NCBI RefSeq assembly: GCF_024204665.1
Contig: NZ_CP100355.1
Coordinates: forward strand, 2,275,451-2,339,450
Source of the DNA: Natronosalvus rutilus
GTDB lineage: Archaea > Halobacteriota > Halobacteria > Halobacteriales > Natrialbaceae
Length of the DNA: 64,000 nucleotides
Direction of reading: 5' to 3'
The position numbers and the translations under genes are program-made. Position 1 is the first letter of the stretch; each line of letters starts with the position of its first letter. Shown here piece by piece: positions 8,814 through 17,429 of this stretch. Below the pieces are notes generated by a model. It was not told the origin of the DNA, ran no database searches, and worked only from the letters and a program-made list of their open reading frames with translations.

Positions 8814-8832
8814 GTTCCCGACGACTGGGAAC
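8814..8832 (+). terminator. Short hairpin downstream of fixX
   Basis: GTTCCC and GGGAAC are separated by 7 nt, forming a 6-bp stem. There is no good T-run right after it, so termination is only a possibility. Confidence 0.3.
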
Positions 8833-8885
8833 CGCCGCCTTTCTTCATGGGTGTGTGGAACATACACACGAGTGAGGGATCCACT

Positions 8886-9116
8886 ATGACCGACGCACTC
8901 ACGCCCCGTCCGACGTCGAGCCGCATTGGAACGATCGAACAGGCGGCCGTCACGGCCTACGACGCACTCGAGGCCGCGGGCTGTACCAGTATCGATACGA
9001 AGGTTCCGTATCAGAGCCGCGCGACCTGGATCGTGCCGGCGGCGACCGACCAGGGTCGTCGACACGTCCACATCGATCCGCGGACAGGACACACGAAAAT
9101 CGCCCGACAGGACTGA
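8886..9116 (+). CDS. Small conserved-looking haloarchaeal protein of unknown function
   Basis: A 76-residue protein whose function I do not recognise. The N-terminal part (RIGTIEQAAVTAYDALEAAG) looks helical. The rest contains YQSRATWIVPA and HVHIDPRTGHTKIARQD, which reads like a compact alpha/beta domain. There are no cysteines in a metal motif, no signal and no membrane segment. Codon use matches the neighbours. The ATG at 8886 is preceded by a TATA-like ACATACAC about 23 nt upstream. It stands alone on the plus strand, and a T-run at 9138-9142 follows the stop. Confidence 0.65.
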   Translation: MTDALTPRPTSSRIGTIEQAAVTAYDALEAAGCTSIDTKVPYQSRATWIVPAATDQGRRHVHIDPRTGHTKIARQD

Positions 9117-9252
9117 GGACGCGTGTCGTCGGTCGAGAATTTTTGCGGTTGCACTCGGTGAGTGCGCTCTCACGTCGCGCGCGAGGGTACGGCCTACGGT
9201 CTACGTCCCTCGTCGGCGACGACCCCTCAGATCGCTTGCCGGCGACGAAACC

Positions 9253-9939
9253 TCAGGCCCCCTCGTCCGTCTCCGGTGCAGGCACGTCTCGAGACGCCGG
9301 ATGTTCGACCGACCGCATTAGATCCTCGATGTAGACTCCCTCATCTGGAAGCTGCGTCGGGAAGCCACCGACCAGCACGATCAGGTCGTCGTCGTGAGTG
9401 AATTTCGTGACCCAGAGGGTGATCTCGAGGCGTTCGTCTTCGAACTGGGCCTCGGAGGCGAACTCGTCGACGGTCCGGTTCGCGCCCAGAATGCCGAGGG
9501 CGAACGACTCGCCCGTCGGTTGCGGTTCGGCGAGTCCGTCGAACTCACCCTCGAGTTCGCCGCCGAGTTCCTCGAGCAGTTCGTCGGTATCCATGTCGGC
9601 GAGCGGGTTCATTGCCTTTCCTCCGACCGACATCTCCGGCATGGAGATGGCGGCGAAGACGGCGGCGTCACGGCTCTGTCCCTGTATCGTCACCTCGTTC
9701 GTGTACGCGACCGACCAGGCCGAGGCGGCGATTTCTCGGCCGGCAGCCTCCTCGGTCACGCGTTGCCAGCCCGACTGGTACTCGGCGTAGCCCGTCGATT
9801 CGAGGGTCGCTTCGGCGGGGAGCACCGGTTCGGCGGTGTACTCGAGTGGTTCGTTTCCCAGCAGAAAGTCGAGACAGCCGGCCGTCGCCGCGAGCACCCC
9901 GGTACCGGCGCCAGCCAGGACCGATCTCCGGTTGATCAT
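9253..9939 (-). CDS. Predicted haloarchaeal lipoprotein of unknown function
   Basis: The N-terminus is a Tat-like leader: NRRSVLAGAGTGVLAATAGC, in which TAGC is a haloarchaeal lipobox with a cysteine near residue 22, so the mature protein is probably lipid-anchored outside the cell. The 228-residue chain is rich in Glu and Asp and has no recognisable catalytic motif. It may belong to a lipoprotein family restricted to haloarchaea, judged from the leader and overall pattern only. A TATA-like box at 9961-9970 lies 26 nt upstream of the ATG, and TTACCGGTAA (9939-9948), a perfect palindrome, abuts the start codon. It is divergent from the aminotransferase gene. Confidence 0.75.
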   Translation of the reverse strand: MINRRSVLAGAGTGVLAATAGCLDFLLGNEPLEYTAEPVLPAEATLESTGYAEYQSGWQRVTEEAAGREIAASAWSVAYTNEVTIQGQSRDAAVFAAISMPEMSVGGKAMNPLADMDTDELLEELGGELEGEFDGLAEPQPTGESFALGILGANRTVDEFASEAQFEDERLEITLWVTKFTHDDDLIVLVGGFPTQLPDEGVYIEDLMRSVEHPASRDVPAPETDEGA

Positions 9940-9960
9940 TACCGGTAACAGTCACAGCGG

Positions 9961-9970
9961 AGGTATATGC
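9961..9970 (-). promoter_or_regulatory. TATA box of the lipoprotein gene at 9253-9939
   Basis: Read on the minus strand it is GCATATACCT, centred 26 nt before the start codon, which implies a leaderless mRNA. Confidence 0.5.
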
Positions 9971-10074
9971 GTTCTGGCTACCAGTCGGACAGACGACAGA
10001 TATCCGGGGTCGGCTCGAGGAGGTGTCGAGGGAACGTATCAACAGTTATCGGGGTGGGCCACGCGCGTTCTGGT

Positions 10075-11196
10075 ATGACGGCATTTTCCAGCCGAGTGGA
10101 GGCGGTGTCGATCAGCGGAATCCGCGAAGTGTTCGAAGCAGCGGGCGAGGACGCGATCAACCTCGGCATCGGACAGCCGGACTTCCCGACCCCCGAGCAC
10201 GCTCGCCAGGCGGCCGTCGACGCTATCGAGGCTGGGAAGGCCGATGCCTACACCTCCAACAAGGGCACCCTCGAGTTGCGCGAGGCCATCTCCGAGAAGT
10301 ACGACCGCGACTACGGCCTCGACGTCGACCCGGGCGACGCCATCGTCACCGCGGGCGGCAGCGAGGCACTCCACCTCGCGCTCGAGGCGCACGTCGACCC
10401 CGGTCAGGAGGTCATCTTCCCGGACCCGGGCTTCGTCGCCTACGACGCCCTGACCCGGCTCGCGAGCGGAACGCCGAAGCCGGTCGACTTGCGCGAGGAC
10501 CTGACCCTCGACCCCACCGACGTCGAGGACGCGATCACCGACGACACGGCCGCCTTCGTCGTCAACAGTCCCGGTAATCCGACGGGGGCCGTCCAGAGCG
10601 AGGCCGACATGCGGGAGTTCGCCCGAATCGCCGACGAACACGACGTACTCTGCATCTCCGACGAGGTGTACGAACACATCGTCTTCGACGGCGAACACCA
10701 CTCCCCGATGGAGTTCGCGAGTACCGACAACGTCGTCGTCGTCAGCGCGTGCTCGAAGACCTACTCGATGACCGGCTGGCGGCTAGGCTGGGTCGTCGGC
10801 TCGAACCGCCGCATCGAGCGCATGCTCCGGGTTCACCAGTACTGCCAGGCCTGTGCCTCCGCGCCCGCCCAGTACGCCGCCGAGGCCGCCCTCACGGGTC
10901 CACAGGACCCCGTCGAGGAGATGGTCGCCGCTTTCGAGGAACGTCGCGACGTCGTCGTCGAGGGTCTCGAGGCGGCCGGACTCGAGGTTCCGACGCCCAA
11001 GGGCGCGTTCTACGTGATGCCGAAAGTTCCCGAGGGCTGGTGCGACGAGGTCCTCTCCCGCGACGTCGTCGTCGTCCCCGGCGAAGCCTTCGGCGAAAAC
11101 GGTGCGGGCTACGCCCGACTCTCCTACGCGACCAGCATGGACAAACTCGAGGAGGCTCTCGAAGTCATCCAGGAAGCGACCGAAGCTGTGCGGTAA
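10075..11196 (+). CDS. Class I pyridoxal-phosphate aminotransferase (aspartate/aromatic type)
   Basis: This is a 373-residue fold-type I aminotransferase. Conserved points are LGIGQPDFPTPEH near the start, NSPGNPTGAV, SDEVYEHIVFDG, and the PLP lysine (about K228) in SACSKTYSMTGWRLGWVVG, followed near the C-terminus by RLSYATS with the carboxylate-binding arginine. The family covers aspartate, alanine and aromatic amino acid aminotransferases, and the substrate cannot be decided from sequence alone. The start at 10075 gives the usual length; the frame is open upstream but those codons do not resemble the family. A TATA-like AGTTAT lies about 28 nt upstream. Confidence 0.9.
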   Translation: MTAFSSRVEAVSISGIREVFEAAGEDAINLGIGQPDFPTPEHARQAAVDAIEAGKADAYTSNKGTLELREAISEKYDRDYGLDVDPGDAIVTAGGSEALHLALEAHVDPGQEVIFPDPGFVAYDALTRLASGTPKPVDLREDLTLDPTDVEDAITDDTAAFVVNSPGNPTGAVQSEADMREFARIADEHDVLCISDEVYEHIVFDGEHHSPMEFASTDNVVVVSACSKTYSMTGWRLGWVVGSNRRIERMLRVHQYCQACASAPAQYAAEAALTGPQDPVEEMVAAFEERRDVVVEGLEAAGLEVPTPKGAFYVMPKVPEGWCDEVLSRDVVVVPGEAFGENGAGYARLSYATSMDKLEEALEVIQEATEAVR

Positions 11197-11428
11197 GCTC
11201 GGTACATATAGCGGAACTACCCCGGTAGTTAGCGGACCACAATAGGAGGAATAGCCACAATAGGTGGAGTGGGTGAGATAAGCGAAATAAATCGGGAGGG
11301 CGGGCAGATCCCTTCGGATGATAGATTACCTGACCAGCGTCGATACGTAACTATAGAATCAGTAGCGAACTAGTACATTTTTTGAAGTAATGCAGCTAGT
11401 ACGATGCAGTCAGTAGTACTGCTCACGC
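11197..11428. other. Intergenic region with small repeats between convergent genes
   Basis: No gene is seen. It holds an inverted repeat AACTACC/GGTAGTT with a 2-nt centre (11215-11230), a direct repeat CCACAATAGG (11237-11246 and 11255-11264, 18 bp apart) and a run of six T (11378-11383). The DNA is less GC-rich than its flanks. Confidence 0.6.
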
Positions 11429-11722
11429 TTACCCCTCGCTCGAGTCAGCCAGAACCGCCGTGCACAGCTCCCGAGCGGATTCGAGATGTCCCTTCGCTCT
11501 CTCGTTCTCGGGCGAGTCCGCTTCCGCGAGCAAATGTGCGACCTGTCGAACTCGCTTTCGACTCGTCGCCTCGTCCAGGTCGTTTACCGCGGCGTCGCGG
11601 GCCACGGCCTCGGCTTCGCCGAGCCAGCGGTTCGTCCGGCGGTCGATGGGGAGTTCGGCCGTGGCCTCGAGGTGATCGTGGAGCCGATGGAGGCGAGCCT
11701 CGAGGGAGTCCGGGTCAGCCAT
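11429..11722 (-). CDS. Small conserved-looking haloarchaeal protein of unknown function
   Basis: A 97-residue helical protein beginning MADPDSLEARLHRLHDHLEA, with a conserved-looking centre (RRTNRWLGEAEAVARDA and VRQVAHLLAEADS). It looks like a family of short haloarchaeal proteins of unknown role. There is no metal site, signal or membrane segment. An upstream ATG at 11746 in the same frame would add eight residues; I chose 11722 because the family-like sequence begins there. It lies between two unrelated genes and points toward the aminotransferase. Confidence 0.6.
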   Translation of the reverse strand: MADPDSLEARLHRLHDHLEATAELPIDRRTNRWLGEAEAVARDAAVNDLDEATSRKRVRQVAHLLAEADSPENERAKGHLESARELCTAVLADSSEG

Positions 11723-11828
11723 CGGTTCACGTACGAACGCCAGCAACGTGGCTGTTCTGGACCGTCGACTCCCTGATTACTGAATCGAACGCGAAGAAAA
11801 GTGATCGAGGCGAATCGGCCTTAGATGC

Positions 11829-13103
11829 CTAGAGGCGCTCGACCGTCTTCAGCGCGTTCGTCCGACCGGCCCCGAACTCGGGGTCGCTTCGACCGTCCGT
11901 TCCCTCGGCGCCCTGAGCGATTGCGTCCCAGACTCGTCGAGTGTTGCTTCCGGGCGCGAGTTCACGAACGAGTCCGGCGAGGCCGGTGACCTGCGGGGCG
12001 GCCATAGAAGTACCGGCAAGCCAGGCGTAGCCACCGGGAACGGTCGAGTACACGAGGTTGGTGGGATACGGCCACTCAACCTCGTCGGGGTCCTCGTTGA
12101 GGGTCTTCTCGAGGGTCTCGTACCCGCCGCCTGGCGCGCCGACGGCGATCTCGTTCGACCCGTAGTTCGAGTAGAACGCGCGCTCGTCGTTCGGCGCCGT
12201 CGCGCTCACCGAGAGGACCCCCGAAAGGCTGTTGGGGAGCGTGAAGAGGCCACTCTGCTGGAGGTTCGCATCGGAGTTGCCCGCAGAGCCGACGAGTAAG
12301 GTTCCGGCGCTCGTGACTGATTGGGCAATGGGTTCCATAATCCGACGATACTGGTCGGCGTTCGCCGCCGGCGGGATCGGATCCGTACCGATGCTCATGT
12401 TCGCGGCGTCGGCACCGATTTCCGCGGCGTACTCCATGCCGGTAAGAATGTCGCCGAAAGTGGCCCCACCCTCGGCGCCGAAGACGCGAATCGAGACGAT
12501 AGTCGCGTCGGGTGCCGTACCGAGCATGCCGACGCTGCCGTTGGCGGCCGTCGTCCCGGCCACGTGCGTGCCGTGATACCCGACGTCGCCCGTGTGGTCG
12601 CCGACCTGTCCCTCGATGATCGATACGCTCCGTTCGGTGTCGACGGTGAGATCCGGATGCGTGTCGTCGACGCCGGTGTCGATGATTGCGACGGTCTGAC
12701 CAGCGCCGGTGGCGTGATCGTGGGCCTCCCTGACCTGCTGTACCTGTTTGTCCCAGAGGTACTGGTCGTAGACCTGATCGACCGCCGTGCTGTTTTCCGT
12801 GTCCGCCATTTCGACGAGGGCGGGCGTCTCCAGTTCGAACGCGAGGTCGCGTAGTGCGAGCGAGACGCCGCTGACGGACTCGAGATCGTCGGTAGCATCT
12901 GCCGGCCCGGTCGCGAGGAGCACGCGGCCGTTCGCGAGTGAAGAGCGAACGTCGAACCCGGCGGCCGAGACGGCATCGGCCGCGTCACCCGTTGTCCTGG
13001 CGAGGTAGCGCGCCTGTCCGTCGCTCGCGCTCGCGAGTCCAGCAAACGTTATCGTAGCACCCAGTGCACCCAGTCCCTGCAAGAGTGATCGTCGTGTCGT
13101 CAT
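11829..13103 (-). CDS. Subtilisin-like serine protease (peptidase S8), Tat-exported
   Basis: A secreted endoprotease of 424 residues. The leader has twin arginines (MTTRRSLLQGLGALG), then an Ala-rich stretch ending in SASDG. Residues about 30-95 look like an inhibitor-I9-type propeptide. The triad is complete: D142 in IIDTGVDDTHPDL, H177 in GYHGTHVAGT and S366 in LAGTSMAAPQ, with oxyanion N276 in VGSAGNSDAN. It ends soon after the catalytic domain, without the C-terminal PPC domain of the other subtilase in this window. The start at 13103 puts the arginines at residues 4-5 and lies 32 nt from a TATA-like box. Upstream codons lack leader character. Confidence 0.92.
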   Translation of the reverse strand: MTTRRSLLQGLGALGATITFAGLASASDGQARYLARTTGDAADAVSAAGFDVRSSLANGRVLLATGPADATDDLESVSGVSLALRDLAFELETPALVEMADTENSTAVDQVYDQYLWDKQVQQVREAHDHATGAGQTVAIIDTGVDDTHPDLTVDTERSVSIIEGQVGDHTGDVGYHGTHVAGTTAANGSVGMLGTAPDATIVSIRVFGAEGGATFGDILTGMEYAAEIGADAANMSIGTDPIPPAANADQYRRIMEPIAQSVTSAGTLLVGSAGNSDANLQQSGLFTLPNSLSGVLSVSATAPNDERAFYSNYGSNEIAVGAPGGGYETLEKTLNEDPDEVEWPYPTNLVYSTVPGGYAWLAGTSMAAPQVTGLAGLVRELAPGSNTRRVWDAIAQGAEGTDGRSDPEFGAGRTNALKTVERL

Positions 13104-13130
13104 TGTGTGTGAATGTCCCGTGAGAGGGAT

Positions 13131-13140
13131 AGTATAACAC
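13131..13140 (-). promoter_or_regulatory. TATA box of the subtilase gene
   Basis: On the minus strand it reads GTGTTATACT, centred about 32 nt before the start codon. A second AT-rich box (13154-13160) lies further upstream. Confidence 0.45.
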
Positions 13141-13342
13141 AGGCTACTACCAGTATATATGTTATGTGCTTGCACGTGAGATGAAAGTGACCGATAGCTA
13201 TACTTCGGCGGGTTCGTCAACCTCGTAACTTCGACAGGAACCGATATACTTCAAGGCCGAATCGACGACTGCTCTGGATTGCACCAACTACGTATTGAGG
13301 TATCCCACAGTCGTGTTCTCGCGATTCGAAACACCCCTCCGG

Positions 13343-13348
13343 TATTAT
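13343..13348 (+). promoter_or_regulatory. Probable TATA box of the UbiA-family gene
   Basis: TATTAT lies 26-31 nt before the ATG at 13374 and contains part of the alternative ATG at 13347. If it is the TATA box, the mRNA is leaderless and begins at 13374. Confidence 0.45.
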
Positions 13349-13373
13349 GTTTCGGGCGAACGTCTGGGGAACT

Positions 13374-14237
13374 ATGGCACTCGCCAGACGCGGGTCCGGA
13401 CTCGGAGCGGGCGCTCGAGCGTACTGGTCACAGGTGCATCCGGTATTCATGTTGCCGCCGCTCGCCGCGTCGCTATTCGGTGCAGTTCTCGCTCGAGGGA
13501 TCGACCCCGGCGTCGCGGGCGTGCACGTCCTCGCGATGTTCGCGGCGGTCTACACTGCCCACCTCAAGGACGGCTACGTCGACTTCCACGTTCGGGGCGA
13601 GGACAACGACCACCCGCTCACCGTCGCCGGCTGTCGCGTCGGTCTCCTTGCGTCGTCGCTCCTGTTCGCCGCGTGCTGTCTCTTCCTGTTCGTCGCCGTA
13701 AACTGGGTCGCCGTTGCGCTCACCGTTCCGACGTGGCTCGTCGCCTACCACCACGCGCCACAACTCGACACGAACCCGCTCACGGCGACGACCGGCTACC
13801 CGCTGGGAATCGCCCTGAGCGTTCTCGGCGGGTACTACGTGCAGGCGACTGGGATCAGCCTCCTCGCGCTCGGCTTCGCAGTCGTCTTCCTCGTCTTGCT
13901 GTCGGGAATCAAGGTGATCGACGACACACAGGATTACGACTACGACCGGTCAATTCGGAAGCGAACCGTCGCCGTCGTCGTCGGTCCGGATCGGGCCTAC
14001 ACCGTCGCCTACGGACTGATGGTCACGGGACTGCTCGTCGTCACGAGCCTGGCCGTTACCCGCGTGTTCCCTCCCTCGAGCGTGCTCGCCGTGCTCGCGT
14101 TTGGCGCGGTCGCCGTCGTCGCCCGGCGGGCGGAACCGGAACTGGCGACGATGCTCCTCATCCGGGGGTCGTACGTCTTTCTCGCCGTCCTGGTCGCCGC
14201 GGTCTGGTTCGAACCGCTCGAGGCGTTGTTTAGATAA
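13374..14237 (+). CDS. UbiA-family prenyltransferase (integral membrane)
   Basis: An integral membrane protein of 287 residues with about eight hydrophobic segments. Two Asp-rich regions stand where UbiA enzymes bind the prenyl diphosphate and Mg2+: DGYVDFHVRGEDNDHPL (near residue 67) and KVIDDTQDYDYDRSIRKRT (near residue 185). Relatives make quinones, hemes, or archaeal ether lipids such as digeranylgeranylglyceryl phosphate; the exact acceptor is unknown. An ATG at 13347 is also possible, but it falls inside the putative TATA box. Its 3' end overlaps the convergent MFS gene by 8 bp. Confidence 0.85.
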   Translation: MALARRGSGLGAGARAYWSQVHPVFMLPPLAASLFGAVLARGIDPGVAGVHVLAMFAAVYTAHLKDGYVDFHVRGEDNDHPLTVAGCRVGLLASSLLFAACCLFLFVAVNWVAVALTVPTWLVAYHHAPQLDTNPLTATTGYPLGIALSVLGGYYVQATGISLLALGFAVVFLVLLSGIKVIDDTQDYDYDRSIRKRTVAVVVGPDRAYTVAYGLMVTGLLVVTSLAVTRVFPPSSVLAVLAFGAVAVVARRAEPELATMLLIRGSYVFLAVLVAAVWFEPLEALFR

Positions 14238-15537
14238 TCGACTCCTCGACGGACGGACTAACGCTCCCCGTGTGAACGTAGATGCCGACGACCAGGAGGA
14301 GTCCCGCGAGGAGGGCGATTCCCGCGCTGGCGGCGTACATCACCTCGAAGCCGATAGTCCTCGCCAGCGGGAGGGACACCAGGGGGCCGAGTCCACCGCC
14401 GACGTCTCCGAGCACGTTGTTGGTTCCCATCGCTCGCCCCATTCGGTCTTCGGGCGTGAGGTCGGCCAGAAGTGCGGTCAGCGGGCCGCCCACGCCACCC
14501 TGTCCGGCACCGATCAGCGCACAGCCGACGACGACGGCGGCGAACGAGCCCGCGAGGGTCAACACCAGGAAGCCGACCGCGTTCAACGCGAGGAAGCCGA
14601 CGAGAACCGGCACGCGAGCGCCGACGGTGTCGCTCGCGACGCCGCCCGAGATGGTGAAGATGGCGCCCATCAGCACGGTGATCGCCATGAGCATCCCCGA
14701 GGTACCCTGCTCCCCGAAGTTGATCGCGTACCCGAGTACGTCGGTCGATATGGTGAGCGACTCGGCCCCGAGGTAGAGCACCAGCGTCGAGAACAGGATG
14801 CCGACGTAGGCGAAGTAGAGCCCAAAGTTTACGAAGCCGACCGTCAGCGCCGGCACCGTCACCTCGAGGTCGAGCGGGCTCACCGACGTGTCGTGCTCCT
14901 CGACGTGGGTCTCCGGAACCACGGCGTAGGCGATGACGCTCGCCAGCCCGGCAAAGGCCGCCGCGAGGACGAACGCCGTCGAGTTGCCGTACACCTCGCT
15001 CGCGATCCCGCCGAGTACCAGTCCCGCCGGAAACCCGAACGTGATTCCCGCCCGGACGATGCCCATGCTCGTCCCGCGAGAGTCGGCCTCGCTCACGTCC
15101 GCGGTGATGGTGTAGGCCGTCGCAAACACGAGCGCGCTTCCGAGGCCCCAGAGAACCCTGGCGAGCACGAACCACGCTTCCGGGCTCGAGGAAACGACGC
15201 CCACCGCCGAACCGAGGGGCGTGTCGGGCCTCGAGGCGTAAATCGCGAGCACGTAGCCGAAGGTGGCCACGCCCTCGATCGCCAGTCCGACGACGAACGG
15301 TGTGCGGGTACCGATCCGGTCGATGAGCACGCCTGCAGGCGCGTTCGCCACCAGCCGCGTCCAGCGGTTCGCCGAGAGGATGAGTCCCACCATGACCGCC
15401 GAGATGCCGAGCACCTCGCCGAGGTTCGGCAAAATTGGGAAGACGACCCCGCCGCCGAAGCCGACGAAGAAGGTACTCGCGACGACGGCGAACACGACGC
15501 GGCGAGGGTCAGGTTCGGCAGGGCTCGAGTCGGGCAC
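14230..15537 (-). CDS. Major facilitator superfamily transporter
   Basis: A 435-residue membrane protein with about twelve hydrophobic segments in two halves, typical of MFS carriers. The loop after the second segment reads GVLIDRIGTRTPFVVG, a version of the MFS motif A (G-x-x-x-D-R-x-G-R/T). In the second half, GGVASDTVGARVPVLVG repeats it and LADLTPEDRMGRAMG is a conserved cytoplasmic loop. Many such haloarchaeal carriers are annotated as drug or sugar-related exporters; nothing here fixes the substrate. The gene stands alone, convergent with the prenyltransferase. Confidence 0.9.
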   Translation of the reverse strand: MPDSSPAEPDPRRVVFAVVASTFFVGFGGGVVFPILPNLGEVLGISAVMVGLILSANRWTRLVANAPAGVLIDRIGTRTPFVVGLAIEGVATFGYVLAIYASRPDTPLGSAVGVVSSSPEAWFVLARVLWGLGSALVFATAYTITADVSEADSRGTSMGIVRAGITFGFPAGLVLGGIASEVYGNSTAFVLAAAFAGLASVIAYAVVPETHVEEHDTSVSPLDLEVTVPALTVGFVNFGLYFAYVGILFSTLVLYLGAESLTISTDVLGYAINFGEQGTSGMLMAITVLMGAIFTISGGVASDTVGARVPVLVGFLALNAVGFLVLTLAGSFAAVVVGCALIGAGQGGVGGPLTALLADLTPEDRMGRAMGTNNVLGDVGGGLGPLVSLPLARTIGFEVMYAASAGIALLAGLLLVVGIYVHTGSVSPSVEESII

Positions 15538-15683
15538 GGCGAGACACTCAGTATTTCGTTTCGAGACACGGTGGATGCCCGTTTGGTTCTTGCGAAGGCG
15601 GCACTCGAGGGACGAACGCGAGTGTTCGACGACGCTGATGAGAAGTGGTGTTTCCAGACGCGTTCAGGCGCCACCGGACACGT

Positions 15684-16889
15684 TCAGAACGTATCCAGCT
15701 CGCCGTCGATGACGCGCTGGGTGATGTCCGTCACGTTCGCGAGGCCGTCGTCGACGATGGCCTCGATTTCGGGGCGGACGGTCTCGAGATCGACGTCGTC
15801 CTCGGTGACGACGTGGACGTCCGCGACGTGGGGTTCGTCGATCGGTCGCCCGATCTGGCTCAGGAGGCGCACGCGGAGGTCGCGGATGCCGTCGACTTCG
15901 CTCACGACGTTCTCGGCGATGTCCGTCGAGAGGAGGTTGTAGATCTTGCCGATGTGGTTGACCGGGTTCTTCCCGCTCGTGGCCTCCATCGACATCGACC
16001 GATTGGGAGTAATGAGGCCGTTGGCACGGTTGCCGCGGCCGACGGACCCGTCGTCGCCTTGTTCGGCAGAGGTACCGGTAACGGTCAGGTAGATCGACCC
16101 TGCCTCGACGGCGTCGGCGGTGTTGACGTAGACCGAGACGTCGCGGTCGGTGTACTCGCTCGCGACGTCGGCGACGTACTCGCGTACCGACGCGACGGCG
16201 TCGACGTAGGCGTCCATGTCGGGCACGTGCTCGTCGATCATCGCTGCGGCGACGGTCACGTCGATGCTGTCGCCCTCGCGCTTGCCCATGATCTTCACGT
16301 CCGAACCGAGGTACGGGTTCTCGGCGGCGAACTCGCGGTTGAGTCGCTGTTCGGCGTTGTAGACGATCTCTTCGGTCTCCGACAGCGGCGCGTGACCGAC
16401 GCCGAAGCTCGTGTCGTTGGCCATCGGTACCTGTACTTCTTCCTCCCCGAAGACGTCCTGCAGGTCGCCGCTCCCCTCGCCCAGTTTCACGTCGACCACG
16501 ACATCTTCGCCGAAGGTGAGCTTGGGTATCTCGGCCTCGAGGTACTCCCGGGCAGCCGTCAGCGCGATGCGCTCGGTGGGGATGGTCTGGCCCTCGTAGT
16601 GTTTGGTCGCGCGACCGACGATCAGAATGTAGATGGGGTCGACGACTTCGCCGCCGCCGAAGGCGGGGGCGGCCTCACCGGCGACCAGCTGGGTCTCGTC
16701 CGTGTTGAAGTGAAGCACCTTCCCGACCCGGTCGAGGTATTCGCGGGCGAGTGCGCTACCGACGCTCTCGGCGATTCCGTCGCAGATCGAGTCGGGGTGA
16801 CCGATCCCCTTTCGCTCGACGATTTCGACCTCCTGGTCCTCGACCGCTCGACGGTCGATCCGTTCGACCCTGATGTTCCGTTCGCTCAT
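15684..16889 (-). CDS. mat: Archaeal-type S-adenosylmethionine synthase
   Basis: It makes S-adenosylmethionine from methionine and ATP. The 401-residue sequence is of the archaeal class, not bacterial Met[21 protein letters not shown] at the start, [27 protein letters not shown] and [20 protein letters not shown]. The length is that of the archaeal family (about 400). The start at 16889 has a TATA box 28 nt upstream, so the mRNA is probably leaderless. The long open frame on the opposite strand is a shadow caused by the GC-rich code. Its product would serve the radical SAM enzymes at 40.5-43.3 kb, among many others. Confidence 0.96.
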   Translation of the reverse strand: MSERNIRVERIDRRAVEDQEVEIVERKGIGHPDSICDGIAESVGSALAREYLDRVGKVLHFNTDETQLVAGEAAPAFGGGEVVDPIYILIVGRATKHYEGQTIPTERIALTAAREYLEAEIPKLTFGEDVVVDVKLGEGSGDLQDVFGEEEVQVPMANDTSFGVGHAPLSETEEIVYNAEQRLNREFAAENPYLGSDVKIMGKREGDSIDVTVAAAMIDEHVPDMDAYVDAVASVREYVADVASEYTDRDVSVYVNTADAVEAGSIYLTVTGTSAEQGDDGSVGRGNRANGLITPNRSMSMEATSGKNPVNHIGKIYNLLSTDIAENVVSEVDGIRDLRVRLLSQIGRPIDEPHVADVHVVTEDDVDLETVRPEIEAIVDDGLANVTDITQRVIDGELDTF

Positions 16890-16910
16890 TACACGAGGTT
16901 GCGCTGGGGT

Positions 16911-16920
16911 GGTTCTATAA
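16911..16920 (-). promoter_or_regulatory. TATA box of the S-adenosylmethionine synthase gene
   Basis: On the minus strand it reads TTATAGAACC, centred 28 nt before the start codon. Confidence 0.55.
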
Positions 16921-17165
16921 CTTGCGAAAACGTTGACGGACGGAAATATGCGGCGAGGTTATACACCGATGGCCGGGTCTGTGCATCGTTCGACTGTCGA
17001 ATACTCGCGTATTCGCGTCCCACGGTGTACTGGTGCAAGACCTGTCGACGTCGGTGCTGTCTGCTCCTTTCGAAGGCCCAGTGCGACCGATACAGGAAGG
17101 AGAAACGGTGGTGAGCGCGACTCGTTGACCGAAACCGATTTACCAGCTAGTGTTGACGTATTTTC

Positions 17166-17383
17166 ATGTCCTCCATCCACAATCGGCGACGTATTCCTGC
17201 CCGATACGGCATCGTCCTCGGAGCGATTGTATTGGTTAGCTTCGCCTACGCGGTGATCACTGCCCAGATCCTCTCTGGATATGGGGGTTCGTCGCGGTGC
17301 TCTCCCTCGGTCTCTCAGTGTTCGTGGTCTACCTCTTCTACAGGCTAGTGCGTGCTGTCCAACGAATTGCCTACGAACAGTGA
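17166..17383 (+). pseudogene. Small two-helix membrane protein, frameshifted by two extra bases
   Basis: From the ATG at 17166 the frame encodes RYGIVLGAIVLVSFAYAVI, a transmembrane helix, and reaches CAG ATC CTC at 17265-17273. Reading then continues sensibly only in another frame: from CTC at 17273 it gives LWIWGFVAVLSLGLSVFVV and then YLFYRLVRAVQRIAYEQ, ending in a TGA at 17381-17383. Removing one CT from the CTCTCT at 17271-17276 joins the halves into a 71-residue protein with two helices. So the gene is broken, or the read has an error, at a dinucleotide repeat. No specific function is known to me for this type of protein. Confidence 0.7.
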
Positions 17384-17429
17384 TCGAGGATCAGTTCGCT
17401 CGAGTCGCAAGTGTGCTGAAACGGAGAAA

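Noticed and set aside
14101..15942. 613-residue plus-strand frame opposite the MFS transporter
   Set aside because: It spans several gene borders, is Arg/Glu/His-rich low complexity, and lies opposite a well-formed twelve-helix transporter.
16998..17015. Inverted repeat CGAATAC/GTATTCG as a terminator or operator
   Set aside because: It stands alone in a 236-bp region without a T-run and is about 150 bp from the next start; too little support to list as a feature.
15645..17114. 489-residue plus-strand frame opposite the S-adenosylmethionine synthase gene
   Set aside because: It is the antisense shadow of a strongly conserved gene. A Cys-rich bit near its end looks like a zinc finger by chance only.
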